This document shows positions 39,619 to 53,000 of a stretch of 64,000 nt of DNA, piece after piece. The stretch's first letter is position 1. Each line of letters opens with the position of its first letter. The stretch is taken from positions 9,547,001 to 9,611,000 of the forward strand of contig NC_079875.1 in assembly GCF_029227915.1 (NCBI RefSeq), written 5' to 3'. The notes under the pieces are model-generated. The model was not told the origin of the DNA, did not search any database, and worked only from the letters and a program-made list of their open reading frames with translations. A program made the translations under genes and the position numbers. Source of the stretch: Hydractinia symbiolongicarpus (taxonomy: Eukaryota > Cnidaria > Hydrozoa > Anthoathecata > Hydractiniidae).

Positions 39619-40576
39619 CTGCTCAAGTTACCTCGCGTGTTAACACGTCTTTTGTTTTTCATGACATCGGATGAAATACAAATTGAGTGAACCTACTATC
39701 CGGCCTTCGTCATGCAGATATTGTGTAATATTTTGAAACGTGGTGTGACCTCTGCTCAGAAACATATATATCGGATCTTTGCTCCTTGTCCATCCTAGGT
39801 GTATTACAACACTAATAAGTATGTCAAACTTGGATGACTGCGGTAAAGCGGATAGGATTGAGGCATGTCATGTATGTAGCATTAAAATAGTTTCTCTCAT
39901 GCTTTAGCACTGCTAAATGGTACTACTATGAGAAGTACATTTTTAACCTGTTTTGTTTCTCAGTCTGTCAAAAAAGCTAGTACTAATGTAAAAGACGATG
40001 ACCCTGGTAAGAAAGGAAGAAGGATGAACACAATAATACGTGAGATTGTTTTAACAACTAATTGACATTGACCTTTTAAGAATTACGACATTAACTCAGC
40101 TTAAATTATAATGTATTACTTCTATCAAAGTACTAATTTCCATAACGATTTAAGATGACTTACGATATGCAATTTGTTAAAATTCTACAATTAAAAAGAA
40201 AGGTTAAATGTTAATATGGAGTCTAATTTGCGACTTTTTGTTAATACAACAAAAGCTCATTAATGAACATTCAGAAAAAGATTTGTTTATTGCGTAATCT
40301 AGATTAGCACTGCATCCTTCTTTTCTTTCATGCCTCCTGTTTCTAACAATAAAATGCTCCAAGAGTTTCTTTACTGACCTAAACTGTATAAAAGTTTGCA
40401 AAGTTCACATCACATTATCCTAATGTTGTACTTCCACTTGTCAGAAATTGCGAAATGTAATTATTATTCATAATTAGTTACCCCACTTTACATTAGATAG
40501 CATCTTGTTTGTGACGCGGCAGGCGTTTTTTTAATTTGAAGTAGAAAGAAAATTTCGTACTCATTATTTTGTACTA
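39619..40576. other. Spacer upstream of the astacin gene
   Basis: No exon or repeat family was recognised up to the pogo-like element that starts at 40577. Confidence 0.4.
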
Positions 40577-42417
40577 CAGTTGAATCTCTCTAAAGCGGAC
40601 ATTGTCTAAGGAGGACAACTCTATATAACGGACACTATTCCTTGAAACTGACTGATTTCAAGTCAAAATGTCAAAAGAAAATCTCTGTAAGACGGACAGT
40701 TTTAAGGCTGAAACTTTATAAAACGGACACTTTTTTGCATCAAATGACATTTTCTCTTGAAAAGCTTTATGTAAAGCAGACACATTAAAATAGAATTTGT
40801 TGCAGCCCTATTTTTGACGAGAAAAGTAAAGACATGCTGTCATCAGTTACGACAAAGGTGAAGGATCTGCAAAAGGTCAAAAAGAAAGCAAATTTCAATC
40901 CAAGATTTATTCGAGCAGATTATAAAATACAATATATTTGTTTTTGTTTGTATAACAGTAGAGCGTATGAATAATACAAGTTCACATTCATCAAATTATA
41001 TGTCTCATTTCCTTGATCTGAAAGGAATAGAAAAAAAGATAAAAGTGCGTATATGAAGAAAAAAAAGTCGTGTTTTCGGCAAAATTTTGCTCTGAAAGTG
41101 CACTGTAAAAAATAAAATCATAATTTTAGATAAAATATCTTAGCACAAGTAAAAAAACAGCAACCACAAGTAACTCTATTCCGAACAGGTAGTAAATTTT
41201 ACTTACTTAGATAATTTAACTTCAGTAATTTTTTCTTAACCCAAGTTCCAGATTTGAGTAAATTTATCTTATTGCAAGTAATTTTTTCTATTCCGAATAG
41301 GTAGTAAAAAATACCCAGCTAGCACAAATTACTTGTACTTAGTTTTATTATCTTAAGTTAGAGAACACTATAGTAAATTTTACTTAAAATACGAAATATC
41401 CTGTGCTGATAAACGCTACGGGACAACATTTACGTCATCAAATCGAAAACAAGACAGTTTGTTGCTGGTTGTTAATTATTTCGACGAACATCAAATTTCA
41501 TAAAAGTACTTTATAGATGTACAGTCATGATAGATCTTTAACTTTAACATGTATTTTTCAAATTTTATATAGCTCACCATGTTTTATACTCCTAAAATAC
41601 TTTTCACCATGAGCCCTGTCAATTAACTTCTTCAATTTTTCATAAGTTGGCTGTTGAAAACCCCAGCCACATGTTTCTCAAAATCATGTTTCTTATAAAA
41701 ACGTTAATTATTTTTGAAAAATACGATACTTGTAAGTAAACTTTTTTATTACATGTTTTTAATTTTTAATATGAGAAACTTTTGGGAATTTTTTCTGTCA
41801 GCTAACTTATTTTGAAATATGCGAAAGATGCTTACCTATACAAAACTTGTGTTCTTATATTTTTCTTTATCTGTCAAAGTGTGTATGATTATACACCTCC
41901 GCGATGGCGATAAACCATTTTGTGCCTAACAACCTAAGAACTAGACTTAAAGGTACAAATAATTATAAATTACTGACACACCGTATTTTCACGCTTAACT
42001 ATAAAATGGTTAATAAATACTTAAAACAAATCTTAAGGAAAAATTACTTGCGTGCTGTATGTTCATATTTAAAGTAAAAAAGAAAGAAATATAAAGTAAA
42101 AATTACTTGATGTTATATAATATTTACTTGGACGAGTGCTACTTATACATCAAGATATATTTTCTAATATTAAGTTCAGTTTACTTAAGGTTACAAGAAA
42201 ATTTTACTTAATGATTTTTTCAGTAATTTTAAAACTTAATATGAGAAATATTTAGAAAAAAAATACTCAATACAAGTTATTTTTTCTAAGCAAGATATCT
42301 TAAGATATTATTTTTTATAGTGATGATTTTTGAATAACATCTCTATAAAGCGGACAGCTCTATAAGACGGACTCTTTTTTCTGCACCAATAGTGTCCGCT
42401 TTGGACCGACTCCACAG
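40577..42417. mobile_element. Pogo/Tigger-like DNA transposon remnant, non-autonomous
   Basis: Ends are inverted: CAGTTGAATCTCTCTAAAGC at the left, and CTGTGGAGTCGGTCCAAAGC on the complement at the right, both continuing GGACA. TA flanks both ends, the target duplication of Tc1/mariner-pogo elements. Inside each end the phrase ctctataa(a)(g)cgga is repeated several times. The interior has no transposase frame and is interrupted by a second element at 41101-42322. Confidence 0.7.
41101..42322. mobile_element. Element nested in the pogo-like transposon
   Basis: The left end CACTGTAAAAAATAA and the complement of the right end CACTATAAAAAATAA match in 14 of 15 positions. The interior is non-coding, with repeats such as ctattccgaa(c/t)aggtagtaaa at about 41178 and 41287. 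No clear target duplication was found, so the class is open. Confidence 0.5.
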
Positions 42418-42689
42418 TAGTATAGCTAGGTAAAAAAGGAGAATACAGATAAACCAGAGAAGATAAGAATTCAAGCTATAAATCAAAAAAGCAATACTAC
42501 AAAAATTATTTCCTTGAGTTAAGCTATGAAGGTATAAACAAGTACGTTGATGTTGCTGCAGTACAGAACATTTATGAAAATACTGACGGGAAAGGTTTAT
42601 ATGTTTTGCTAACCATCTGGCTTATTCAAGCGGGAATTACGGGATTTTATGAATTCGGATTGGCTCAGTGATTTTGAAGACAGCCCAAT

Positions 42690-43210
42690 GTGGACCAGTA
42701 TTTCCCTTTATCCAAAAAATGACAGTTTCAAATGCATACAAGCACGAAAAAGCAATTATAAGGAAGTTTTGAGAACGATTTTATCTCAGATTTCTACAAT
42801 GTATTACTTAATGAATTCATTTTATGCACACAAAACAACAACAACATCATGTTTGGTTGTTGAAGTAACGTTAGCGTTAATATTATGTCTAAAGACTCTT
42901 CAACATGGTTCTAGTTAACTGCCTAGCTATATTATCTAACAAACCGGTACTAAGATATCCAAGTTTTATTAAAAATTATGAATGTAGAACAACGAATATA
43001 TGGAAAAAGCACGATCAGAATTCTGGCGATATGTTGTAGTGCAACCTAAGGTAATCGTTTAAAATTTTATCCGTCTTTAATAGATGCTGGCAAACTCATC
43101 CTGTGTTGGAGATCATGTAGTTACAATAAAACTACTATTACTATATATGGACACACAAGGGTCATATTTAAAGGAATATCAAACGGTTATCTTGCTCCAA
43201 AATTATCTAA
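42690..43210 (+). repeat. Direct duplication, first copy
   Basis: It matches 44590-45098 in order and orientation. Shared strings include atttccctttgtcca-like text, gatatccaagtt, gtagaacaacga, ctggcgatatgttgtagtgc, tctttaatagatgctgg and tatttaaaggaatatcaaa. A frame at about 42452-42670 (YVDVAAVQNIYEN) has no recognised family. Confidence 0.7.
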
Positions 43211-43314
43211 ATGCCGTGATATTTTACCCGTTTACCAAGTTTAATGACATAACCATAAGCATTTCCGAAAATAAAGGTCTTTATACTTTTTATTTTTGAT
43301 TTTAAATTAGTTCT

Positions 43315-43700
43315 TCAGACCAAGGAATAAAGATTGCTAATGACAGTAGCTCTTACATTCACATTAATATGTGGTACTGATGCTGCCATATGCAATGTTG
43401 ATTTAATAGCATCGTTGACATGGTTAATTTTTTTGATGTCATGATTTATTAAAATTTTTAGGACTTTATTACAGCCACAACATGCACTGATGTGACGTGC
43501 GTTTCCATTCCCTTCATCTACAGCATACACATCACTACCAGCATCAATCAAAGCTTTTACTATTGATGGTTTGTTGAAACCTGCAGTAATCATCAACAAT
43601 GAAAAACCATCATTATTTCTCATTTTAATGATATTACGGTTATTACTGAGAATCGATTGAAAGTTTTCCGCTTTAGCATGTTCTATGATATTTTCCAGTT
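43315..43700 (-). pseudogene. Ankyrin-repeat gene fragment
   Basis: The minus strand is open from an acceptor-like tttttag at 43701: LENIIEHAKAENFQSIL, then MRNNDGFSLLMITAGFNKPS followed by IVKALIDAGSDVYAVDEGNG, which are ankyrin repeats. It is related to 59715-60095. Relative to that copy it lacks 36 nt (the FRGQIECVKLLL part of one repeat), and its tail is unrelated. No complete gene is visible around it, so it is called a fragment, though this single exon has no stop. Confidence 0.6.
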
Positions 43701-44239
43701 CTAAAAATAAGTGATATGTTAGGTTAAATTATAATAAATGAGCCAGATAGAAAAAATCTTTCTCTCTGTAACAATAGCTTTTGTCCGTTTTTGCGCAAAA
43801 TCGTACCACAGCAGCGACACACATGAAATACGGTATATAATGGAAGAGTGAATTCGTTGATTTATCTAAGGACAACAAAATGTAATTGTCACCTTTTTTA
43901 CATATTATTGTCACGTTTTTAGACACCTACAAATGCTGAGTACAAAAATTTTAAGATTCCGGCTCTGAACGTATATTTAGGACAGAGAATCCTATGAAAC
44001 CACCTAGGTAGCCTTTATTCTTGTGCTATCATCACCAATCTTATCAGCTGCACCTTCTGGGGCATTGGGTGCTATTAGCACCTCTGACTATAAAGGGAAA
44101 GTAGTCAAAAACGGTTATGTCTGTAACAGAATTTTCTAATAATCTTGCTTATACTTAATGCCCGTAGGTAGCTGTAGCTACACCTTTTACTGTGATATAA
44201 ACTTTAACAAAAGTCTTAACCTTTTTAGCTTGAAAGGAT

Positions 44240-44590
44240 AACGATGGGCTGCTTTCTTATATAGTGCATCTCTTCGTGGTCATACTGAATGTGTTACTGT
44301 TATCAGCACCAAATAATGATGTGAATGTAGGAGACAAAGGAAATAACACTGCTAGTAATAACGTGATCAAAGGTCTATTATTAAAAAATCGCCAAACAAA
44401 TCATAATGTGTTGGGTTACGTTTTTACTCTTTTGATGTAAATAACAGTAGGTACAGAAAAGCCTGACGCTTTGGGCATTCTCTGTAATGTAATATGAATC
44501 TACTATTTGAAACTTACATATTTTCATTTTTATTGTTATCTGACCATTTTCATCAAAATTTTAAATGTTTATTATAAAAGAAGATATGAG
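44240..44590 (+). pseudogene. Broken ankyrin-repeat fragment, opposite strand
   Basis: The plus strand gives LYSASLRGHTECV and LLLSAPNNDVNVGDKGNN only if single-base shifts are allowed, so it is decayed. It matches 59430-59725 read on the minus strand. At the 59-60 kb locus this part follows the main ankyrin part on one strand; here the two parts are on opposite strands, so a rearrangement occurred. Confidence 0.6.
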
Positions 44591-45098
44591 GATCAGCATT
44601 TCCCTTTGTCCAGTAAAAGGGTGGCTTCTAATGTATACAAGCAACAACAAAAGCAATCCCCCGTAAGTACGGAGAACGTTTTTATTTGAAGTTTCTGCAA
44701 TGCATTACTGAATGAATACAACGAAACGAAAACAACGCCATTTTTGGTTGTTGAAGTAACGAAATTTAGCGTTAATATTTTTTTAGAGACTCTTTAACAT
44801 GGTATTAGTTAACTGCCTAGCTATACTGTCTAACAAACCGATAATAAGATATCCAAGTTCTACTGAAATTTACAAATGTAGAACAACGAGTATATAGAAA
44901 AACACGATGGTAATTCTGGCGATATGTTGTAGTGCAACCTAAGATAATCGTTTAAAATTCTATTCGTCTTTAATAGATGCTGGTATACATCTCCCGTGTT
45001 GGTTATGATGTGGTTACAATGGAACTGTCGGTACTACATGTGGACATTTTAAGTATAACAAGGTCATATTTAAAGGAATATCAAATGGTTATTTTAAT
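44590..45098 (+). repeat. Direct duplication, second copy
   Basis: This copy of 42690-43210 ends at ggttattttaat, exactly where the SINE at 45094 begins, so the SINE may have cut or replaced the rest. Confidence 0.65.
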
Positions 45099-45365
45099 GG
45101 CCTTGTGGTTATGGAGTTGCTTCGTAATCACAAGGTCCGTGGTTCGATCCACAGCGCGGGCATGCTTAGCAAGTGTCTTTACCACAGCTACGGGTCAACC
45201 CATGCCATGTGAGGGAAATTGGGTAGGTAATACCGGTGTATACTTAATGTATACATTCCCAACACAGGACCTACATTGATAACAGTGTTTCCAACACTGA
45301 AGTAGCTATATCCTGTATGAATATTCGGAATAACAATAATAATAATAATAATTAATAATAATGAC

Positions 45366-45398
<33 letters not shown>

Positions 45399-45399
45399 T
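45094..45399 (+). mobile_element. tRNA-derived SINE with (AAT)n tail
   Basis: The head resembles a tRNA, with an A-box-like tggttatggag at about 45106 and a B box ggttcgatcc at 45141-45150. A unique body follows, and a microsatellite tail of AAT units runs from 45332 to 45399. RNA polymerase III boxes plus a simple-repeat tail are the hallmark of SINEs. It is not called a tRNA gene because the acceptor stem does not close. Confidence 0.6.
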
Positions 45400-48335
45400 A
45401 TCACAATTTGGTTGTATCATTCTGCAGAATATTGAATGTACCTGTATTTTCCCAGCCACTTAATAAAAATTGTTCAAATTTGTCATGGCAAGCCTTCCTG
45501 GCAAAATAATAAAGATTATAACAAAAAAAATATAATATTTCAGGGTTAAATTCATTTTTCAGCACACGAAGAGGAATAGTACAACCAAACTAATGTCCCA
45601 TTATTAGCTTTATAATAACATTATAATTTGCCTTAACTGGAAAAAAGCAATCGAATTGTGAATTGAACTTATCGTAGAAAATAACGAACCAAATCATAGA
45701 CCTTAAAATATTAAAATCGCATTTCTCCAAGAATGTCAAGCTGACTTTTTGCAAACAAACAAGGCTCGTCGTTGCAGCAGCTGCGCAGATAATGAGATTT
45801 TATAATTTAAAGATAAGGCTTAATTTTTTGATATTCCAATGTTCAAATAATTCTAGGATGTAAACTATAATGGCACGTCCCTTTTTGATGGATTTTTGTT
45901 TTTAACAAAAGGAAACAAAGCCTTTTTTGGAGCCTCAAATCCCCAAATTGCAGAATAATACAACCCCCGATTTAATAACCATTATTGGTATACGTACCAA
46001 GTTACCCAGTACACTAACAACTTAAAAGAGAGACTTCTGACAATCGGCCATCTTGGAGCGCCATAAAAAACAAACAGACGAGGGGACAGGACTACTCTGT
46101 GGTTTTATTGATGGTGTTTACTGCTCTTTAGACCTAAAAACTATTAATCAAGGAATTTTTCATTACCTTTTGATTACTGAAAGGTATTTGTATAATTTTG
46201 ACAATGTTTTAACTTTAAGATTTCATATTGTAGTTAGCTGGTGTAGCTAGCTAGCAAAAGACACTAGCTAGTAGCTGGATATTTTTTGGAATTTGTTATA
46301 GCTAGCTACACTTGTTTTTATTCTGCTTTAGGCAAGTGGATAGCTGAAGCTAACACCATGTCTTCTGCCAGCTACATTTAGCATGCTGCAAGATTATAGA
46401 CATCTTAGCTAGCAAGCACGAACAATTGCTGAATTTCTTAAATTGAGGAGCATTCTTATGTAATAAAACTTGCATAAACACTATACACAGCTAGCTAGCA
46501 CTAGTGACCTAATTATGTTTAGTTATACAACTTGTCTGTTGTTGGTTTAGCTAACTACTGCTATAGTTTTGATAAGGACACAAATTGAGTGTAAATGCTA
46601 AAATACACAGTAAGTTTAAACAGATCGTTTAAAGGTATATAAGATAAAAAAAACTTACCGTGTAAACAGCAAAGATGTTTTAACTTTTTTCTGTTTATGT
46701 TTAAATTGTTTAGACTAAAGATTTGAGCATATTTGTTCAATTTCTAATCATAACGGGTTTTTTTCTTTCAACATTTACCCTGCTGATGCTATAACAATAC
46801 CTGCAACGTGTTTTTCCTTGGTATTTATTGTGAAAAGAGAGTTTTTTTAAAAAACTTATACATTTTATCTTAGCGTGTAGACAGGTATATTACCTGCAAC
46901 GAAACAAGTTTTTTCTTACAACTAAACGGTCCTTTTAAACTTACCGTGTATTTTAGCCTTAAGAACTGGCTAAACATAAAGTTGTTGTTGTGCTGTCATT
47001 ATGATGCAAGCTCTATCACTTTATGGTTCTCTCAATACACTGCCCTCTCGAATAAGCGCCCACCCTAAATGTCAAAATTTTAAGCGTCCGGGGCACTTAA
47101 TTGAGCATTTATGGTATGTAACTTTGGTTTCTAGTTGACCAACTGGCTACTTATTATTTGACTACAATATTTTATATCAAACAAGATAATGCATTTATTA
47201 TATTTTGAAAAAGATCAACCATTTTTTATGTTTGCAATTCATTAGCAGCTATTAGGATTTTAAAGTAAATATCAACATGCTATGATTAGGTTGAAATAAA
47301 AATGATCTTTCAGGCGAAAAACCTTAATTATTCTTTCCTTATAAATTTTTTTCTGCGTTTTTAGTGTTTTTTGCTAAATTTTGACTTAAAAGCCTCAAAT
47401 CTCCCAAAAAGCAATCTGATATTACATATAGATATACACTTTTAAGGCAGTTAATATATAATGTATATAATCTTTTAGGGACTTTATTGTTTTTTTTTAT
47501 CTTTATATATATATATTTTTTTCCCATCAAAATTTTTTTTATAAAAATATTCATAATGTCTTCCTATCAAATGTTGCTATGTTTTTTCAATTTCTGATGT
47601 TTTGTTATTATAATTTTTATTTCTATTATTTTAACCTCTTGGGTCTTTTTATCACAAAGTCTTTCAATAGAGCTTATGATTTTATTTTAATCCCATGGGT
47701 CATTTTGTCACAAATCTTTATTATAGAACAGCTGTTGAAATTCATTGAAGGAAATATGATATTAATATTGAGTTATATATCCTAAAAATTCACATTGGAG
47801 TGCATCGTGCATTGGAGAGTTGATATCAATAAGGTATAGGTACTTATAAAATATAGTATGTATGTGTCACAAAAACATATGTTTACAATTAATTGAATCT
47901 GGAATATTTGGGAACTTTTTTAATTGTGATTATGAATATTTTTATGAATTTTGTTTTCCTTATAAGAACATGGAATTTAGTTTGAATATTCTTCTTTTTA
48001 CATTGCAGCCAAATTAAACTTTTTAAATCTACTCACATGTAATTGATATATAATAACATGTATTGTTAAAAAGATGGTTAATCATATACTAAGTTTCAAG
48101 ACATCATTTTCGCTTATGTTTAAATAATCATTGAGGATACATGGCAAAGGAAGACATGGATTCCTATGTTTCATATAGTTATTACTAACCAGGATCTGAA
48201 TTAATACATCCAAAGTTTAATAGTTTGTTATTGAAATTTATTTTTCAGAATTTTAACTGAAATATTGTTTTAACCAAATTTTCTATTTTAGTTAATAAAG
48301 TAATATATAAAACAGAATCTGTTAAATTTATCAAA
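45400..48335. other. Spacer before the SET gene, repeat traces
   Basis: It holds copies of a cagaat(a/g)(a/g)tacaacc motif (45409, 45568, 45943), many gctagcta strings near 46240-46510 and the source copy of a 220-bp repeat at 47221-47440. No gene was recognised. Confidence 0.45.
47221..47440 (+). repeat. 220-bp repeat, upstream copy
   Basis: It matches 49353-49572 base for base apart from a few substitutions. The other copy is in intron 3 of the SET gene, about 2.1 kb away in the same orientation. Confidence 0.9.
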
Positions 48336-49953
48336 ATGACAGAGCAAACAATAAATGTAAGTATACATCAGCGCTTATTTTAACATTGATACTTGCTCAA
48401 TCTTTCAGGGTATGCTTAACAAATTAATAAAACGAACTGATGCCATCATGTATATAATGCTACTTTAAGTTTTATGTTTGTATTTTTGTTTGTATTTTTG
48501 TGTTTAGACTCGGTCAAAGAAACCTAATTTAAGCCAAAAGGATATTGCATTAAAGTACTGTAAATTAGGTGTTGACCAAAATGGGTTCATTAAGAAGTGG
48601 ATTCATATCGATATTGGTATAAATATTTTAAATTTGTTCAAGAAAGTAGAACATAAATTACACATATTTTTTTTAAGAAACTATAGTTTAAGAATGTTGA
48701 GGCTGATAATTTTCTAAAAATTAAGAACATAAGAACATACTTTGGCTAATTCCCTTCATAGATTGAAATCAAAATAATGTGAATTATTAGAATTACTAAG
48801 AAATAATTGTTTCTGAACAGTTTTTTTACTAATATTTTTACACTAACTTCAACACGATCTTTTCCTTCCAATTCTATAAAACCTTAATCGCCAGTCATAC
48901 ATCTGATCATATATATTTCCCAATTTTGTGAAGAACATAAAACAATATATTAACATTTTATCAACAGAAAATTAAACTATTACTCTTTTATAGGTTATGG
49001 TGTTTTTACTGAGCGTCCTTTTAAAAAGGGAGATTTTTTGCTTGAGTATGCTGGCACTTTTATGTCATATGAAGATGGTGAAAGGCAGTTTGAGGAAAAG
49101 AAAACTGGAGACTCATTTTTCTACTTCTTCCAAGGAAACGAGAAAAATGATTGGCACTGGTAAGTTTTCGTTCTAGATACAACATGGCTGTTCATTTAAT
49201 AAAATGAAACTTACTGCTAATGAAAAGGTTTCTCAAATTACGTTTGACAATTTTCTCTTTGGTGTAAGTTGCTTTAAACATAATCAAAATTCCAAGGGAA
49301 ATTAAAAAAATCCTTGTATAAATTAAAATAAAATAAATGTTTAATTTCAAGAATTTTTTATGTTTGCAATTTATTAGCAGCTATTAGGATTTTAAAGTAA
49401 ATATCAACATGCTATGATTAGGTTGAAATAAAAATGATCTTTCAGGCGAAAAACCTTAATTATTCTTTCCTTATAAATTTTTTTCTGCATTTTTAGTGTT
49501 TTTTGCTAAATTTCGACTTAAAAGCCTCAAATCTCCCAAAAAGCAATCTGATATTACATATAGATATACACTATATGTAATATCTTTGGTGTAAGTTGCT
49601 TTAAACATAATCAAAATTCCAAGGGAAATTAAAAAAATCCTTGTATAAATTAAAATAAAATAAATGTTTAATTTCAAGAATTATGGTTTTTTGTCATATT
49701 GGCTCCTTCAATTCTTTGTTTCAATAAGTTGTTCGCATTTTTTTGTTTATTGTGCCTACACCCTTTTTTTCTTATGTGCCCATCTTTCTAATTTCCTTTT
49801 CCCTGTGCATTATCTGACACAGTTTTACCTTGTTGTTTCAAGTTTTATGGAAATTTTAGAATTGTATTATTGTATTATATATTAATAAATTTTCATTTGT
49901 ATTTTTAATTTATAGGGAGAAGAACCATATTTTTATATGGAACCCGATTTGAT

Positions 49954-50006
<53 letters not shown>

Positions 50007-53000
50007 ATTTCTGGATTAATTGTGGTCAATGTAGTTATGATTCCATGTGAAATTCAAGTTATAATGCATATGACACATAAATTCTTGCTATTTTCTTATT
50101 TTACATTTTATGTGCATTTTCTTTTTAGTATTGATGGATCAACTTCTAACCAAAATGGAAAATTTGTAAATGACTCACTACATGGAAATTCTGTTATGAG
50201 AAAGATTAATTGTAGCAAAAGCGATATTAGACTCTGCTTATTTGCATCAAAAGATATATTGGAAGGAACGGAATTAAGGTATAATTATGGAGACGATGAA
50301 GATATCTGGTGGAGGAAAGAGGTATGTACTGTAACATCACAATGATAGTTAATCGTCTTATGTTATTCTCAAGCATTACAGTAAGCTTCAAAATATTTTC
50401 ATTCAGGGTTCATTCAACAAACCACTTAATATTCAAGTAAGTTGATGTTCTGGTGAAATTTATTGCTAATACCATTTCTTAACCTGTTTTTTGTATACAA
50501 TGTTCTTTTTTTAGGCGATTGAAAATAATTCATGTGAAGTAAGTATTTCTAATAAACTAAGATAGTTATTAGTTTCGATTTATCCAGCTTACCAACAATT
50601 TGTGTTTCATTTTTGTTTATGGTTTGGTTAGAAATTATTATCTTAGGAATTTTTCTATTAAGGAATCGGGAAATAAACTTTTAAAGTTTTTTTGAATAAG
50701 TATTTTATATTTTTTTATATTAACTTTATTGAAGATGGAGTCGAATGATGAATTAGATGTATTTCACTGGACTAAATACAAGTAAGTATTTTTTTTATTT
50801 ATTTAACATATGTATCTGAAGGTGCTTTTTTAACAAAAATAAATTTTATTATTATTTAATGGATTTTAATGATAAGCAAACTTCTCTTAGGGACCTTCAA
50901 TCCGTACCATGTGAAGTAGTAAAAGTTCTGGTTGAAAAGTGTGAAGAAACATTAAAGGGAATATTTACTGGAAAGGTAATGAACTTATGATTTTTACTTA
51001 CTTGTGTAGTATTCCATGAATAGAATTTTGTATGAAATTTTAAAAGAAGAAATAAAAGTTGATACATAACAAAGGAAGTTACATTATTAGATTAATACAC
51101 AATAACGAACATTTTTCAGGAATGGCGAAAACGATGTGATATTTACAAACAAAGAGGCCGAGCTAGAGGTAATGTAGTTTAGGTTATGTATTTTTTGAAA
51201 GTGAAAAATAAAGGTTTGTATTAAAAAGTTCTTTTTTAAATGTTTAGAATCTCTTACAAATACTGTTCGTTTTGGTGCATTTACAAAAGAGCAAATTGAT
51301 GTGATTGTAAAAACTTTGTTGGAGATTTTTTGTCCAAATAACAGTACAAAGGTAATTAATTTCTCCTCTTTGTAAAAAAACTTAGGATTCCACAGGATCA
51401 AGACAGTCCTGCAATCTAAAAAACGTCTTGAAAAGTCCTGGGAATTCCTGAATTTTTTTAAAATTAATTATAAAGATGTTAAAGATTTTAATCCCTTCAA
51501 TTTTCGTTTATCTTTTTGGGGTGAATTGGTAAAAGTTTACTATTGTAAAATTTAGAAAACATGCCTATTGGTGAAAAATTCCCTTTTAAGTCCTAAGTAA
51601 TTTGTCTGGAAAGCTTATTTGGTCAATTTACCAAGTTACTTTTATTCTAGAACTTTGATTTCGTGTTTAAAGTTCTTTTGCCAGAGACCGTGACACTTAT
51701 ATACAGTCGTGTAAATGAGATATCAGTGGAAGAGGTATGTTTGACACTATTTGAAACGTCACTTTATGTATTCAACTCTGTGGTAGGAAAAAGTGGTATT
51801 ACATTGAAAATTGATTAAGCTTGCTATTATATTTTGTATTTTTAAGGCTGAAGAACAAGTTAGCAATGTTGGAATTTCTGTCTTAAAGGAAGGTAGTGAT
51901 TCCGATGATGGATCAAATAAAGAAAGTAAAGAACATTCAGGTACACGAAGTCGTTCATTATAGAACGAAAAAACGATGGAAACGTTAAAATGAATTTTAA
52001 TTTAATTTATATCAATCTACTTCTTTTGTAGAAAACGAGTTTAGTCATGATGTTAACTGTTATCCTCCAACAGATGATGATGATATTTCTCCCAAAGGAA
52101 AAAGTACGGTTGCATGATTTAGCATTTTGAAAGTATCTTTGTTATGTACATTATTCCAAAACTGGTTCAAACGTTTTTCTAGGTATTCTACAAAAGCGTT
52201 TAAAGGCAGAAATATTTATAGCTAAAAAGGAGAGAAAAGGTATGTATAGTCTATCTCATGGGTAGAAGTAATTTAGAACACATGATTATTGCACTTGTAA
52301 CATTTTAGATTTTTATCTAGAAAAAGACGGAGACAGTATTGGCGTAAGCACGAAAAAACAAAATAATGGCGAATATTATCATTCTGCTTTTGAAGAAGAG
52401 AATAATGAAGAGGAAGAAGAAGAAGAAAAGAAAGAAGATATGAACTTAAAAAACAAAAATGGGTTTGAAGGTAACAAAAGGACTAAATTAAAATGCCTAA
52501 AGCAGGATGGACGGAAGAAAAAGGTCACTGCAAAAAAAAGGTTAAAAAACAAAAAAGGTATATTACCTCAAACCTCAGGTATATTAGCAATCGACTCTGT
52601 TTGGTTCATTGTTCTTATTTCTTATTAACATTTTTAAAGTTCCAGAAATGCCGTCTACTAAAAGAAGGGCAATCTCAGCCAAGGAAGTATGGAAAATTGT
52701 CAACGAAAGAAATCGTCAAGGTATTAAACAGTATAAGTATACGTTAACTTTTAATAACATTCCAGCATTTTCATACTTATACAAAATATTGCTCGAAATA
52801 TTGCTTAAAAACCTGACAAATTATTTAAAAAAATCAGAAGTTGATTTCGTATGTGCTATAAATTATATTGTTTTTAGACGATTGGTTTGACACAACTGGA
52901 AAAAGCGATGACAATGAGTCCAACACACCAGAGTCAGATCTAGAAGAAAACGTTCATGCCAGTATATAAAATTCTTTTGTTTAAATTATCAGTACCAATT

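Noticed and set aside
45094-45165. Possible tRNA gene
   Set aside because: A and B boxes are present but the ends do not pair as an acceptor stem, and the AAT tail fits a SINE.
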